From NCBI GenBank assembly GCA_002894685.1, contig NCRC01000026.1, positions 1 to 52,449 of the forward strand: a stretch of DNA of 52,449 nt, written 5' to 3'. The position numbers and the translations under genes were made by a program. The DNA comes from Salinivenus lutea (lineage in GTDB: Bacteria; Bacteroidota; Rhodothermia; Rhodothermales; Salinibacteraceae). Position 1 is the first letter of the stretch, and every line of letters starts with the position of its first letter. Positions 8,660 to 17,357 of the stretch are shown piece after piece. The notes under the pieces were generated by a model. That model saw only the letters and a list, made by a program, of their open reading frames with translations, searched no databases and was not told the DNA's origin.

Positions 8660-9061
8660 ATGAGTGGTGTTTCTGACCCCGTGGCACAATACATGGCTCG
8701 CATCCGGAATGCCCAACGGGCGGACCACACGTACGTCGATATTCCGGCGTCGAAGCTGAAGCGGGCCATCACGCAGATCCTGCTTGAGAAGGGGTACGTG
8801 AAAAACTACCTCAACATCGACGATGGAAAGCAGGGGCTTCTCCGCGTGTACCTGAAGTACGACGAGTACGGGGACCCCGCCATTCGCATGATGGAGCGCG
8901 TGTCGCAGCCCGGTCGTCGCGAGTACGCTGGCTCCGACAACCTCCCGGAGGTGAAGAACGGCCTCGGGGTGGCGATTCTCTCCACCTCGCGTGGCGTCAT
9001 GAGTGACAAAGAAGCCCGGCGATTTGGGGTTGGAGGCGAGGTCCTTGCGAAGGTATTTTAG
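8660..9061 (+). CDS. rpsH: 30S ribosomal protein S8
   Basis: This is a 133-residue S8, a primary 16S binder and, in E. coli, the translational repressor of the spc operon. DPVAQYMARIRNAQRADHTYVDIPASKLK (in pieces) and the C-terminal VAILSTSRGVMSDKEARRFGVGGEVLAKVF (in pieces) are hallmarks, including the STSRGVM rRNA-binding motif. The start is ATG 8660. Confidence 0.97.
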   Translation: MSGVSDPVAQYMARIRNAQRADHTYVDIPASKLKRAITQILLEKGYVKNYLNIDDGKQGLLRVYLKYDEYGDPAIRMMERVSQPGRREYAGSDNLPEVKNGLGVAILSTSRGVMSDKEARRFGVGGEVLAKVF

Positions 9062-9128
9062 CCTCCCACCCCGGTACGGGGCGTTGCGACGCACCTTCTC
9101 TCCTGCACGATTAAGTTGACCGCTAGTT

Positions 9129-9683
9129 ATGGCCCGCATAGGCAGCAATCCGGTTCCTTTTGACGACCAGGTCACCGTCTCGGTGGCGGACGACAATACT
9201 GTGTCGGTGGAGGGGCCGAAAGGGACTTTGACCGAGAAGATTGATCCGGACCTCACGGTAAAGGTGGGAGACGGCGAGGTTGTGGTCGACCGGCCCACAG
9301 ATCAGAAGCGTCATCGGTCGCTCCACGGGCTCAGCCGCTCGCTCATCAAGAACATGGTGAAGGGCGTGACGGAGGGGTACAAGAAAGAACTGAAAATCAT
9401 TGGGGTGGGGTATCGGGCTCAGATGTCGGGCGACGCCCTGGAGCTCGCCCTTGGCTATTCGCACCCCATTTTCTTCCTTCCGCCGGAGGAGGTGTCGATC
9501 TCCGTGGAATCGGGTCGCGGACAGGATGACGTGATTACAGTAGAGGGGATCGACAAAGAACTGGTGGGCCAGGTGGCTGCCAAGATCCGAAGTTTCCGCC
9601 CCCCCGAGCCCTACAAGGGGAAGGGCGTTCGGTACGTCGACGAAGAAATCACACTGAAGGCCGGGAAGACCGCGGCGCGGTAG
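9129..9683 (+). CDS. rplF: 50S ribosomal protein L6
   Basis: This is a 184-residue L6 made of two similar alpha/beta domains, located near the sarcin-ricin loop. SRIG-type start (MARIGSNPVPF), VEGPKGTL, the IIGVGYRAQMSG segment and the C-terminal IRSFRPPEPYKGKGVRYVDE are conserved. The start is ATG 9129, 67 bases after rpsH. Confidence 0.97.
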   Translation: MARIGSNPVPFDDQVTVSVADDNTVSVEGPKGTLTEKIDPDLTVKVGDGEVVVDRPTDQKRHRSLHGLSRSLIKNMVKGVTEGYKKELKIIGVGYRAQMSGDALELALGYSHPIFFLPPEEVSISVESGRGQDDVITVEGIDKELVGQVAAKIRSFRPPEPYKGKGVRYVDEEITLKAGKTAAR

Positions 9684-9738
9684 CCGTTGAGCATTCCCGC
9701 TGCGATCCGCCGTCACACGAAGAACGATTTACCTCGAT

Positions 9739-10098
9739 ATGGCGAAGGGAACGAGAGAAAAAATCGAGCGACGCCAACGCATTCATTCCAGCATCCGAGA
9801 GTCCGTTATGGGGACCTCGGTGCGTCCACGGTTGTCGGTGTACCGCTCGAACAAGTACATTTACGCACAGCTGATCGACGACTTTGCGGGGCACACCCTC
9901 GCCTCGGCGTCCAGCCTGGAAGACGGCGTGACGGGAGAAACGCCCACGGAGGAGAGCCACTCGGTCGGAGAACTCCTTGCCGACCGGGCCCAGGATGAGG
10001 GGGTCGACAAGGCGGTCTTTGATCGCAGCGGCTACAAGTACCACGGCCGCGTCGAAGCCCTTGCTGAGGGCGCGCGAGAAGGAGGACTGGAGCTGTAA
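9739..10098 (+). CDS. rplR: 50S ribosomal protein L18
   Basis: This is a 119-residue L18, which brings 5S rRNA into the large subunit. [19 protein letters not shown] and the C-terminal [25 protein letters not shown] (in pieces) are family signatures. The start is ATG 9739. A perfect hairpin follows its stop codon. Confidence 0.97.
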   Translation: MAKGTREKIERRQRIHSSIRESVMGTSVRPRLSVYRSNKYIYAQLIDDFAGHTLASASSLEDGVTGETPTEESHSVGELLADRAQDEGVDKAVFDRSGYKYHGRVEALAEGAREGGLEL

Positions 10099-10105
10099 CT
10101 GACGA

Positions 10106-10124
10106 GCGCCTGCACGGCAGGCGC
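10106..10124 (+). other. Perfect 8-bp hairpin in the rplR-rpsE spacer
   Basis: GCGCCTGC (10106-10113) and GCAGGCGC (10117-10124) pair perfectly around an ACG loop, 7 bases after the rplR stop. There is no T-tract, so full termination is unlikely; a processing or mRNA-stabilising role is possible. Confidence 0.5.
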
Positions 10125-10166
10125 CATTCCAACGCACTACGCACGGAGTAGCAGATACACACCATC

Positions 10167-10694
10167 ATGGCGAATCGAAAGGAGCGCAAACGCGTCAACG
10201 CGGAAAAGCGGCAGGAAAACTGGGTCGACCGTCTCGTGTCCGTCAATCGGGTATCGAAGGTGGTCAAGGGGGGGCGCCGGTTCTCGTTCAACACGGTTGT
10301 CGTTGTTGGGAATGAGGACGGCCTCGTGGGAGTGGGCTTGGGAAAAGCCAACGAGGTGTCGAGTGCGATTTCCAAGGGGGCCGATGACGCCAAGAAGAAC
10401 GTTTTCCGGGTGCCCATCCGCGACGGAACGATTCCGTACAAGGTGGAGGGAAAGCAGGACGCGGGAAAGGTGCTCCTGAAGCCCGGAGCGCCGGGAACGG
10501 GGGTGATTGCCGGAGGAGGCGTCCGGGCCGTGCTTGAGTGCGCGGGCTACCGCAACGTTCTGACGAAGTCGATCGGAACGTCGAACCCGCACAACCAGGT
10601 GAAGGCAACGATTAATGCGCTGGCCAGCCTGGAGGATGCGCTGGAGGTTGCCCGACGCCGCGACATTCCGCTCGAAAAGGTATTTAACGGATAA
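10167..10694 (+). CDS. rpsE: 30S ribosomal protein S5
   Basis: This is a 175-residue S5, involved in decoding accuracy and mRNA unwinding. The double-stranded-RNA-binding-like N-terminal domain ([23 protein letters not shown], in pieces) and the C-terminal [18 protein letters not shown] are diagnostic. The start is ATG 10167. The gene normally after it, rpmD (L30), is absent: only 128 bases separate it from rplO, and none of the frames there resembles L30. Confidence 0.97.
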   Translation: MANRKERKRVNAEKRQENWVDRLVSVNRVSKVVKGGRRFSFNTVVVVGNEDGLVGVGLGKANEVSSAISKGADDAKKNVFRVPIRDGTIPYKVEGKQDAGKVLLKPGAPGTGVIAGGGVRAVLECAGYRNVLTKSIGTSNPHNQVKATINALASLEDALEVARRRDIPLEKVFNG

Positions 10695-10822
10695 GGGCCC
10701 AGAGCCGATCGGTCCCGGTGGAGCATGCCCGGACGCCCTGGTCGGCGATAGAAGAGGCCCTCGGCCCGATGGGTCGATACGGAAACTGCGACAGACGCGT
10801 GCGCCACAGAACACGAGATATT

Positions 10823-11293
10823 ATGGATCTGAGCAACTTGAAACCTGCCGAAGGGGCGACCCAATCGAAACAGCGACTGGGGCGGGGGGAAGGGTCTGGA
10901 CGCGGGGCTCACAGCTCGACCCGAGGCACAAAGGGACAGAGCAGCCGCTCCGGAGCGAAGAACCGTCCGATCTGGTTCGAGGGCGGGCAGATGCCCCTCT
11001 TCCGCCGAATCCCGAAGCACGGGTTCAACAACCCCCTTCGAACTGAACACAGCATCGCGAACGTGGGGCGGATTCAGGCGCTCGTTGATGAAGGACGGAT
11101 CGATCCAAACGAGCCGGTGACGCCTGAGGTGCTCGAAGAGGTGGGGGCTGTCCGTAGCGCCGAGCGCGTGAAAATTCTCGGCGATGGTCGCCTGGACGCC
11201 TCGCTTGAGGTTTCGGCGCATGCGTACAGCTCCTCCGCCAAGGAGAAAATCGAGAGCAGCGGCGGGTCGACCACAATCCTCGGGGACGAATAG
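10823..11293 (+). CDS. rplO: 50S ribosomal protein L15
   Basis: This is a 156-residue L15, a late large-subunit assembly protein. The glycine/basic-rich N-terminus (RLGRGEGSGRGAHSSTRGTKGQ) and FEGGQMPLFRRIPKHGFNN are diagnostic; the C-terminal domain has VKILGDG and the VSAHAYSSSAKEKIE segment. The open frame extends upstream to a GTG at 10718, but the conserved MDLSNLKP start is at ATG 10823. It is followed by secY after 51 bases, as in most bacteria. Confidence 0.96.
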   Translation: MDLSNLKPAEGATQSKQRLGRGEGSGRGAHSSTRGTKGQSSRSGAKNRPIWFEGGQMPLFRRIPKHGFNNPLRTEHSIANVGRIQALVDEGRIDPNEPVTPEVLEEVGAVRSAERVKILGDGRLDASLEVSAHAYSSSAKEKIESSGGSTTILGDE

Positions 11294-11344
11294 CAGGGCG
11301 CCGTACGCTCCTCCTCAGCACGTTGGACCAAGAAGGGCTGACTG

Positions 11345-12667
11345 ATGGCTGGATTTGCCGAGAGTATCCGAAACATCTGGAAGGTCGACGAGCTGCGCCA
11401 GCGAATCCTGTACACGCTGGGATTGCTCGTTGTGTACCGCCTGGGCACGTTTGTGACCCTGCCCGGTGTTAACGCAGCGGCCCTTTCTGAGATCAATGCG
11501 CAGCAGGGAGGCGGCGGGCTCTTTGGCTTCTTGGATATGTTCGTCGGCGGGGCCTTCATGCAGGCGGGCATCTTTGCCCTGGGCATTATGCCCTACATTA
11601 CGGCGTCGATCATCATTCAGCTGATGGGGGCGGTTGTCCCCTACTTCCAGAAGCTACAACGGGAGGGAGAAGAAGGCCGCCGCCGAATTACGCAGCTCAC
11701 GCGTTACGGCACGATCGGCATTACCGCCCTCCAGTCGATCGGGTACGCAATCAACCTGCTGGCCGGGGCGACCGGCCAGGCCGTGGTGATCAACTCCACG
11801 CTCTTCATGATCACGACGGTGATCGTGCTCACCAGCGGCACGGCCTTCGTGATGTGGCTTGGGGAGCGGATCAGTGAGGATGGGATCGGGAACGGGATTT
11901 CCCTGATCATTATGATCGGGATTATTGCCTTCCTGCCCCAGGCCCTGGTGAATGAGGCCAGCATGGTTGGCGACAACATCTTCATCCTCCTGCTGGAGAT
12001 TGGGGTGTGGGTTCTCGTGACGGGAGGGGTGGTCCTGATCTCGCAGGGCATGCGCCGGATTCCGGTGCAGTACGCCAAGCGAGTGGTCGGGCGCAAGGTG
12101 TACGGAGGCACCACCCAGTACCTGCCGCTTCGGGTGAATGCGGCCGGCGTGATGCCGATCATCTTTGCGCAGTCGATCATGTTCATCCCGTCCACGATTG
12201 CGTCGTTCTTCCCGAACAACGCGACGATGCAACAGATCGGGGGATGGTTCTCCGACATTAGCGGGCTTGGGTACTCGACGCTCTTCTTCTTTGTCGTCGT
12301 CTTCTTCACCTACTTCTACACCGCGATTACGGTGAACCCGAAGGAGATGGCCGACACCATGAAGCGTCAGGGGGGATTCATCCCGGGCATCCGGCCGGGC
12401 AAACAGACGAGTGAGTTCATTGACACGATCCTGACCCGAATTACGCTGCCGGGATCGATTTTCCTCGGCATCGTGGCCATTCTTCCGGCCTTCGCCATGC
12501 GTGCCGGCGTCTCCCAGAGCTTTGCGATGTTCTACGGCGGCACGAGCCTGCTCATTCTTGTCCAGGTCACGCTGGATACCCTGCAGCAGATTGAGAGCCA
12601 CCTCCTCATGCGCCACTACGATGGGTTCATGAAGAGTGGCAAGATGCGAGGCCGCCAGATGCGGTAG
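11345..12667 (+). CDS. secY: Protein translocase subunit SecY
   Basis: This 440-residue protein is the channel-forming subunit of the Sec translocon. Ten hydrophobic segments are visible, starting with YTLGLLVVYRLGTFVTLPGV. The plug and second-helix region (FMQAGIFALGIMPYITASIIIQL), the cytoplasmic loop motif KLQREGEEGRRR and the SecA/ribosome-contacting loops (RRIPVQYAKRVVG, then LPLRVNAAGVMPIIFAQS; NPKEMADTMKRQGGFIPGIRPG) are all present. The C-terminus GRQMR is short and basic. It sits at its standard place between rplO and map. Confidence 0.98.
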   Translation: MAGFAESIRNIWKVDELRQRILYTLGLLVVYRLGTFVTLPGVNAAALSEINAQQGGGGLFGFLDMFVGGAFMQAGIFALGIMPYITASIIIQLMGAVVPYFQKLQREGEEGRRRITQLTRYGTIGITALQSIGYAINLLAGATGQAVVINSTLFMITTVIVLTSGTAFVMWLGERISEDGIGNGISLIIMIGIIAFLPQALVNEASMVGDNIFILLLEIGVWVLVTGGVVLISQGMRRIPVQYAKRVVGRKVYGGTTQYLPLRVNAAGVMPIIFAQSIMFIPSTIASFFPNNATMQQIGGWFSDISGLGYSTLFFFVVVFFTYFYTAITVNPKEMADTMKRQGGFIPGIRPGKQTSEFIDTILTRITLPGSIFLGIVAILPAFAMRAGVSQSFAMFYGGTSLLILVQVTLDTLQQIESHLLMRHYDGFMKSGKMRGRQMR

Positions 12668-12728
12668 CGACGCCGACCCTGGTATGCGATGGCTCCTTTC
12701 CTTTTGGAACCGACTGTTCGACGCCCCT

Positions 12729-13553
12729 ATGGTGCACCTGAAAAGCGAACGCGAAATTGAGCGGCTCCGCGAGAGTGCCGACCTCGTCGGTCGGACCCTC
12801 GCGGAGGTGGCCCGGCACGTGCAGCCGGGCGCCACGCTCAAGGAGATTGACGCGGTCGCGGAGGAGTTCATTCGAACACACGACGCAGAGCCCGCATTCA
12901 AGGGCTATGAGGTGGGCGGCAACGTTTTCCCGAACACCTTGTGCATGTCCGTAAATGATGTCGTGGTGCACGGCATCCCCACGGACTACGCCCTCCAGGA
13001 GGGAGACCTTCTGTCCGTTGATTGCGGGGCCAAGCTGAACGGGTACTTCGGCGACTACGCTTACACATTTGCCGTAGGGGACATCTCGGACGAGGACGCG
13101 GCCCTCTGCCGCACGACCTACGAGGCCCTACACAAGGGGATTAAGCAGGCAGTGGCCGGACGACGCATTGGGGACATCAGCCATGCGGTGCAGTCCCACT
13201 GTGAGGCTCAGGGCTACGGGGTCGTCCGCGACCTCGTGGGCCACGGCATTGGACAGAGCCTGCATGAGGACCCGCAGGTGCCCAACTTCGGGGAGGCCGG
13301 GACGGGCCGGCGGCTTAAGCCGGGGCTGACGATGTGCATCGAGCCGATGATTAATCGCGGGACGTCAGAAATTACGACCGACGCCGACGGGTGGACCGTC
13401 CGCGCGGCCGACGGACTGCCGTCGGCACACTATGAGCACATGGTCGTTGTTCGGGAGGGGGAAGCAGAAATTCTGTCGACGTTTGACTACATCGAGGACG
13501 TTACCCACCCGCCCTACGAACGCAACGCTCTCAAAGAAACACCGACGCGCTAA
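12729..13553 (+). CDS. map: Methionine aminopeptidase type I
   Basis: This 274-residue enzyme removes the initiator Met from nascent proteins. The two Asp ligands ([19 protein letters not shown]), the His in [12 protein letters not shown], and Glu residues in MCIEPMIN and HYEHMVVV give the complete five-ligand dimetal site. I place the start at ATG 12729 ([11 protein letters not shown] matches family N-termini); ATG 12684 in frame would add 15 residues. The stop codon overlaps the infA start (TAATG), so the two are translationally coupled. Compared with E. coli-type map, the [13 protein letters not shown] core is standard. Confidence 0.97.
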   Translation: MVHLKSEREIERLRESADLVGRTLAEVARHVQPGATLKEIDAVAEEFIRTHDAEPAFKGYEVGGNVFPNTLCMSVNDVVVHGIPTDYALQEGDLLSVDCGAKLNGYFGDYAYTFAVGDISDEDAALCRTTYEALHKGIKQAVAGRRIGDISHAVQSHCEAQGYGVVRDLVGHGIGQSLHEDPQVPNFGEAGTGRRLKPGLTMCIEPMINRGTSEITTDADGWTVRAADGLPSAHYEHMVVVREGEAEILSTFDYIEDVTHPPYERNALKETPTR

Positions 13554-13774
13554 TGGCCAAGGAAGAAGCGATTGAAAAGGACGGGGAGGTCATTGAGGCG
13601 CTTCCCAACGCCCAGTTTCGCGTGCGCCTGGAAAACGGACACGAGATCCTCGGTCTGTTGTCCGGCAAGATGCGTATGAACTATATCAAGATTCTCCCCG
13701 GCGATCGGGTCAAGGTGGAGATGTCTCCGTATGACTTGTCGAAGGGACGAATTGTGTACCGGTATAAGAACTAG
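13553..13774 (+). CDS. infA: Translation initiation factor IF-1
   Basis: At 73 residues this is the standard one-domain S1/OB-fold IF-1, which occupies the A site during initiation. [24 protein letters not shown] (in pieces), [37 protein letters not shown] (in pieces) are near-identical to the family. The ATG shares its A with the map stop codon (TAATG). The rpmJ (L36) gene usually found directly downstream is not in the 79-base spacer before rpsM. Confidence 0.98.
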   Translation: MAKEEAIEKDGEVIEALPNAQFRVRLENGHEILGLLSGKMRMNYIKILPGDRVKVEMSPYDLSKGRIVYRYKN

Positions 13775-13853
13775 TCGCCCGCCGGCCCGGGAACGTCCGG
13801 TGCCGGGTGCTCCCAACGTGTTGCTGAACATCTGAACGAACCGACGACATCCC

Positions 13854-14237
13854 ATGCCTCGAATTGCTGGAGTTGACGTACCTGATCACAAGCGGAGTGA
13901 GATTGCCCTGACCGAGATTTACGGCATCGGTCGGTCGCGGGCCAACGACGTACTGGAGGAGGCCGACCTCGACAAGGATTCGCGTCCCCGAGAGTGGTCC
14001 GAGAGTGAAACGAAGCAGGTGCGTCGGATCATTGAGGAAGAGTACACGGTGGAGGGCCAGCTCCGCACGGAGGAGCAAATGAATATCAAGCGCCTGATGG
14101 ACATCGGGTGCTACCGGGGGCAGCGCCATCGCAAGGGACTGCCGGTGCGGGGGCAGCGGACCCGAACGAACGCCCGGACCCGCAAGGGCAAGCGGAAGAC
14201 CGTGGCGGGCCGCAAGCAGTCGACGGAGAAGAAGTAG
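13854..14237 (+). CDS. rpsM: 30S ribosomal protein S13
   Basis: This is a 127-residue S13, which contacts the large subunit and P-site t[33 protein letters not shown] (in pieces), the [28 protein letters not shown] stretch (in pieces) and the basic C-terminal tail are diagnostic. It starts at ATG 13854 and opens the alpha-type cluster. Confidence 0.97.
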   Translation: MPRIAGVDVPDHKRSEIALTEIYGIGRSRANDVLEEADLDKDSRPREWSESETKQVRRIIEEEYTVEGQLRTEEQMNIKRLMDIGCYRGQRHRKGLPVRGQRTRTNARTRKGKRKTVAGRKQSTEKK

Positions 14238-14294
14238 CATCTCCCGCGACGGCGCCACTACGATTTTCTTTGGAGAGACGATACGTTAGGACTC

Positions 14295-14696
14295 ATGGCA
14301 GATGGAGACAAGAAAGGAAAGCGACGCGTTCGAAAGAAGAACGTGGTCGTCGAATCGAATGGTCGTGCATACGTCAAGGCGACGTTCAACAACGTCATCG
14401 TGACGATCACCGACCAGTATGGCAACACGATTTCGTGGGCCAGTGCCGGGAAGATGGGCTTCAAGGGCAGTCGAAAAAACACGCCCTACGCCGCCCAGAA
14501 GGCCGGTGAGGATGCCGCCCAGGAGGCGTACGACCTTGGGCTTCGCCGTGTCGACGTGTACGTAAAGGGGCCGGGGTCTGGTCGTGAAGGCGCGATTCGC
14601 GCCATGTCGGAGGTGGGCCTGGAGGTAGCGACGATCCGCGACGTAACGCCTCTCCCGCACAACGGCTGTCGCCCACCGAAGCGCCGTCGCGTATAA
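14295..14696 (+). CDS. rpsK: 30S ribosomal protein S11
   Basis: This is a 133-residue S11, a platform protein. A lysine/arginine-rich N-terminus precedes [44 protein letters not shown] (in pieces). The C-terminal [19 protein letters not shown] is the invariant tail. ATG 14295 starts it. A large palindrome lies in the spacer before rpsD. Confidence 0.98.
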   Translation: MADGDKKGKRRVRKKNVVVESNGRAYVKATFNNVIVTITDQYGNTISWASAGKMGFKGSRKNTPYAAQKAGEDAAQEAYDLGLRRVDVYVKGPGSGREGAIRAMSEVGLEVATIRDVTPLPHNGCRPPKRRRV

Positions 14697-14703
14697 CGAG
14701 TCG

Positions 14704-14775
14704 GGTTTTTGGATTGCGGATGGTGTGGGAGGCATCCACCGGCCGCAATCAATCCGAGATCAGAAATCCAAAACC
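14704..14775. repeat. Large palindromic element between rpsK and rpsD
   Basis: Nested inverted repeats fill the spacer: GGTTTTTGGATT near 14704-14715 pairs with AATCCAAAACC (14765-14775), then GATTGCGG pairs with CCGCAATC, then GGATG pairs with CATCC around a short loop. Together they could fold into one long interrupted hairpin. It resembles in architecture the element at 339-449, though the words differ (GGATTGCGGAT versus CGAATG). There is no T-tract on the plus strand after the second arm. Confidence 0.65.
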
Positions 14776-14787
14776 GATTATTGCAGC

Positions 14788-15390
14788 ATGGCTCGATATA
14801 GAGGTCCGAAACAGAAAATCGCGCGACGCTTCAAGGAACCCATCTTTGGGCCTTCGAAGGCGTTGGAGCGCAAGCCGTACCCCCCCGGGCAGCACGGGCA
14901 GTCCCGCCGCCGTCGCGAGAGCGAATACGCGGTCCAGCTGAAGGAGAAGCAGAAGGCGAAGTACACGTACGGGCTGCTTGAAAAGCAATTCAAGAACCTG
15001 TTCGACAAGGCGTCCCGAATGCAGGGGGTTACGGGCGAGAAGCTGCTCATCCTGCTGGAGGCGCGCCTTGACAACACCGTTTTCCGAATGGGGATTGCCC
15101 GTACCCGCCGGCAAGCCCGCCAGTTTGTGGCCCATCGTCACATCATGGTGAACGGCGACATCGTCGACATCCCGTCGTACGAGATGTCTCCCGACGACGT
15201 GGTTTCCGTAAAGCCGGGAAGCAAGGACCTCGAGGTGATTCAGGACAACGTTCAGCATCAGAAACGGACGTTCTCCTGGATCGATGTCGATCGGGAAGAG
15301 GTGAAGGGGAAGTTTATTGATTACCCGAATCGGGAAGAGATTCCGGAGAACATCGAGGAGCAGCTGATTGTCGAGCTCTACTCGAAGTAG
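14788..15390 (+). CDS. rpsD: 30S ribosomal protein S4
   Basis: This is a 200-residue S4, a primary 16S assembly protein involved in accuracy. [21 protein letters not shown] (in pieces) fixes the start at ATG 14788, although the frame is open from GTG 14725 within the palindrome. [28 protein letters not shown] (in pieces) and the S4 RNA-binding domain ([31 protein letters not shown], in pieces) are clear. It lacks the N-terminal zinc cysteines, so it is the zinc-free type. Confidence 0.97.
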   Translation: MARYRGPKQKIARRFKEPIFGPSKALERKPYPPGQHGQSRRRRESEYAVQLKEKQKAKYTYGLLEKQFKNLFDKASRMQGVTGEKLLILLEARLDNTVFRMGIARTRRQARQFVAHRHIMVNGDIVDIPSYEMSPDDVVSVKPGSKDLEVIQDNVQHQKRTFSWIDVDREEVKGKFIDYPNREEIPENIEEQLIVELYSK

Positions 15391-15486
15391 TCCGTTGTAG
15401 CCGGGCGATGGGCCCGGCGTACTGGCCCGCATTGGACCGGGCGTATTACACGAACCGTTACCGCTTAGAAACTGCTGATCGATCGT

Positions 15487-16476
15487 ATGGAAAACTACGG
15501 GCTTCACATGCCGGACGGCGTTCAGGTGGAAGAGGCCGAAGACACGACGGGCGAATTCGTCGTGGAGCCGCTGGAGCGCGGGTATGGCGTGACCATCGGA
15601 AATGCCCTCCGCCGCGTCCTTCTCTCCTCGCTTCGTGGACTGGCCATCACGGCCGTCAAGATTGATGGGGTGCAACATGAGTTCTCGACCATCGAGGGGG
15701 TCACGGAGGATGTGGCCGACATTATTCTGAACCTGAAGGAGGTCCGCTTCAAGGCCGACGAAATGCAGGAAGGGCACCTCCACCTCAGCCTGGAAGGGCC
15801 GGGCCACTGGACGGCGGCCGACATTGGGGAGGCCACTTCGGAGTATGAGGTCCTGAACCCGGAGCAGCACATTGCCACCCTGGCCGAGGACGCCACGGTG
15901 AATGTGGACTTGCGGGTGGGGCATGGCCGCGGCTACGTTCCGTCGGAGGAGAACAAGCGGGAAGACGATCCGATCGGCGTGATTGCCGTCGACTCCATCT
16001 TCACGCCGATCAAAAACGTGAAGTACTCGGTGGAGCCGACCCGTGTTGGACAGAAGATCGACTACGAGAAGCTGATCTTAGATGTCGACACGGACGGCTC
16101 GGTCACGCCGGAAGAAGCGGTGACGCAGGCAGCATCCATTCTCCGCGACCACGTGAACTTCTTTATCCAGCTTGAGGAAGAGCCCGAGCCGATGGTTGAG
16201 GAGCAGGAGGTCGACGAGGAGGTCCAGCGCATCCGCGAGCTCCTTGCCCAGCCGGTTGATGAGCTCGACTTGTCGGTTCGGTCGCACAACTGCCTCAAGG
16301 CCGCCAGCATTAAGACGATTGGTGATCTGGTGCGTCGGGAGGAGGACGAGATGCTTAAGTTCCGCAACTTTGGTCGCAAGTCGCTCCAGGAGCTCGTGGA
16401 AGTTCTGGACGAGCGGGGGCTGGAGTTTGGAATGGATGTCGAGGAGTACCTGGAAGAACGAAAAACGACGAGTTAA
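15487..16476 (+). CDS. rpoA: DNA-directed RNA polymerase alpha subunit
   Basis: This 329-residue protein nucleates RNA polymerase assembly and contacts promoters and activators. The N-terminal domain shows LERGYGVTIGNALRRVLLSSLRGLAITAVKIDG (in pieces) and the FSTIEGVTEDVADIILNLK motif; the linker around residues 235-255 is acidic (EEEPEPMVEEQEVDEEV). The C-terminal domain (VDELDLSVRSHNCLKAASI, FGRKSLQELVEVL) carries the UP-element-binding helices. It begins at ATG 15487, 96 bases after rpsD, and is followed by rplQ. Confidence 0.98.
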   Translation: MENYGLHMPDGVQVEEAEDTTGEFVVEPLERGYGVTIGNALRRVLLSSLRGLAITAVKIDGVQHEFSTIEGVTEDVADIILNLKEVRFKADEMQEGHLHLSLEGPGHWTAADIGEATSEYEVLNPEQHIATLAEDATVNVDLRVGHGRGYVPSEENKREDDPIGVIAVDSIFTPIKNVKYSVEPTRVGQKIDYEKLILDVDTDGSVTPEEAVTQAASILRDHVNFFIQLEEEPEPMVEEQEVDEEVQRIRELLAQPVDELDLSVRSHNCLKAASIKTIGDLVRREEDEMLKFRNFGRKSLQELVEVLDERGLEFGMDVEEYLEERKTTS

Positions 16477-16575
16477 GCGAGGAGCCGAGCGCATCGTCGG
16501 CCGCAGCCCGGTCGTTCGTGTGCGCCGTATCCTTCGCGTGAGGCACTACACTGAATCTGTTATCGCAGGATTGTT

Positions 16576-17199
16576 ATGCGACACCGCAAGAAAGGAAAGA
16601 AACTTGGCCGCACGTCCCCGCACCGCAAGCGGACCCTGCAGGCCCTCTCCAATGCCCTGATCGAGAATAAGAAGATCACCACAACGGTGGCGAAGGCGAA
16701 GGCGCTTCGTCCGTTTGTGGAGCCGCTCATCACGCGGGCCAAGGAGGATACGGAGCACAATCGCCGCCAGGTGTTTCGTCACCTGCAGAACAAAGAAACC
16801 ATCAGCGAACTCTTCACCGAGGTCGCCGACCGGGTCGGAAACCGCCCCGGCGGATACACGCGCATCATCAAGCTGGGGCAGCGCTCGGGAGACGGAGCGG
16901 AGCTCGCGCTGATTGAGCTGGTGGACTACAACGACGTGCAGCCGTCCGGGACGGGGAGTGGTCGCTCGGGAGGCACGCGCCGGGGCAGCGGGAAGGGACG
17001 TCGGGACGACCGCGACGCCGCTTCCGACGACGCCCCGTCCGATGAGGCGGAGTCGGCGGGGAGCGAGGACGCCGCTGACACGGCGACGGCGGAGGCCGAG
17101 GCGGACGATGCCGAAGACGCTGCAGATGCTGATGCCTCCGACGAGGCCTCGCCGGACGCCGACGCTGAGGAAGGCGACGAGCCGAAGAGCAACGGATAG
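16576..17199 (+). CDS. rplQ: 50S ribosomal protein L17 with long acidic C-terminal tail
   Basis: Residues 1-120 are a normal L17 (MRHRKKGKKLGRTSPHRKRTL, KAKALRPFVEPLITRAKED, RPGGYTRIIKLGQRSGDGA), a tunnel-exit protein. After residue 120 the protein continues for another 87 residues: first a Gly/Ser/Arg-rich basic stretch (about 124-146), then a low-complexity Ala/Asp/Glu tail to residue 207. Full length 207 compares with 120-160 in most bacteria. The tail is open and in frame with no sign of error. It is the last gene of the ribosomal block and is followed by a strong terminator. Confidence 0.96.
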   Translation: MRHRKKGKKLGRTSPHRKRTLQALSNALIENKKITTTVAKAKALRPFVEPLITRAKEDTEHNRRQVFRHLQNKETISELFTEVADRVGNRPGGYTRIIKLGQRSGDGAELALIELVDYNDVQPSGTGSGRSGGTRRGSGKGRRDDRDAASDDAPSDEAESAGSEDAADTATAEAEADDAEDAADADASDEASPDADAEEGDEPKSNG

Positions 17200-17230
17200 G
17201 ATCTCCTTTCAACTCCGATCTTACTCCCAG

Positions 17231-17266
17231 AGAGGCGTCGGCATGGCCGGCGCCTCTTTTGTTTTT
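17231..17266 (+). terminator. Intrinsic terminator after rplQ
   Basis: AGAGGCG-T-CGGC and GCCG-G-CGCCTCT (17231-17257) form a stem of 11 paired bases with one mismatch and a 3-base loop, followed by TTTTGTTTTT. It closes the ribosomal/rpoA block. Confidence 0.9.
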
Positions 17267-17357
17267 GAGGGGAGATCGCCGGATCGCAGAAACCCACTGG
17301 ATGCAGGAAGTGTAAAGACACCTTACGCCGCACTCCGCACGCACCCTCCGTTTCTGT

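Noticed and set aside
10695-10822. A decayed rpmD
   Set aside because: I read all plus frames and saw no L30-like residues that I would trust; the DNA is better described as a spacer.
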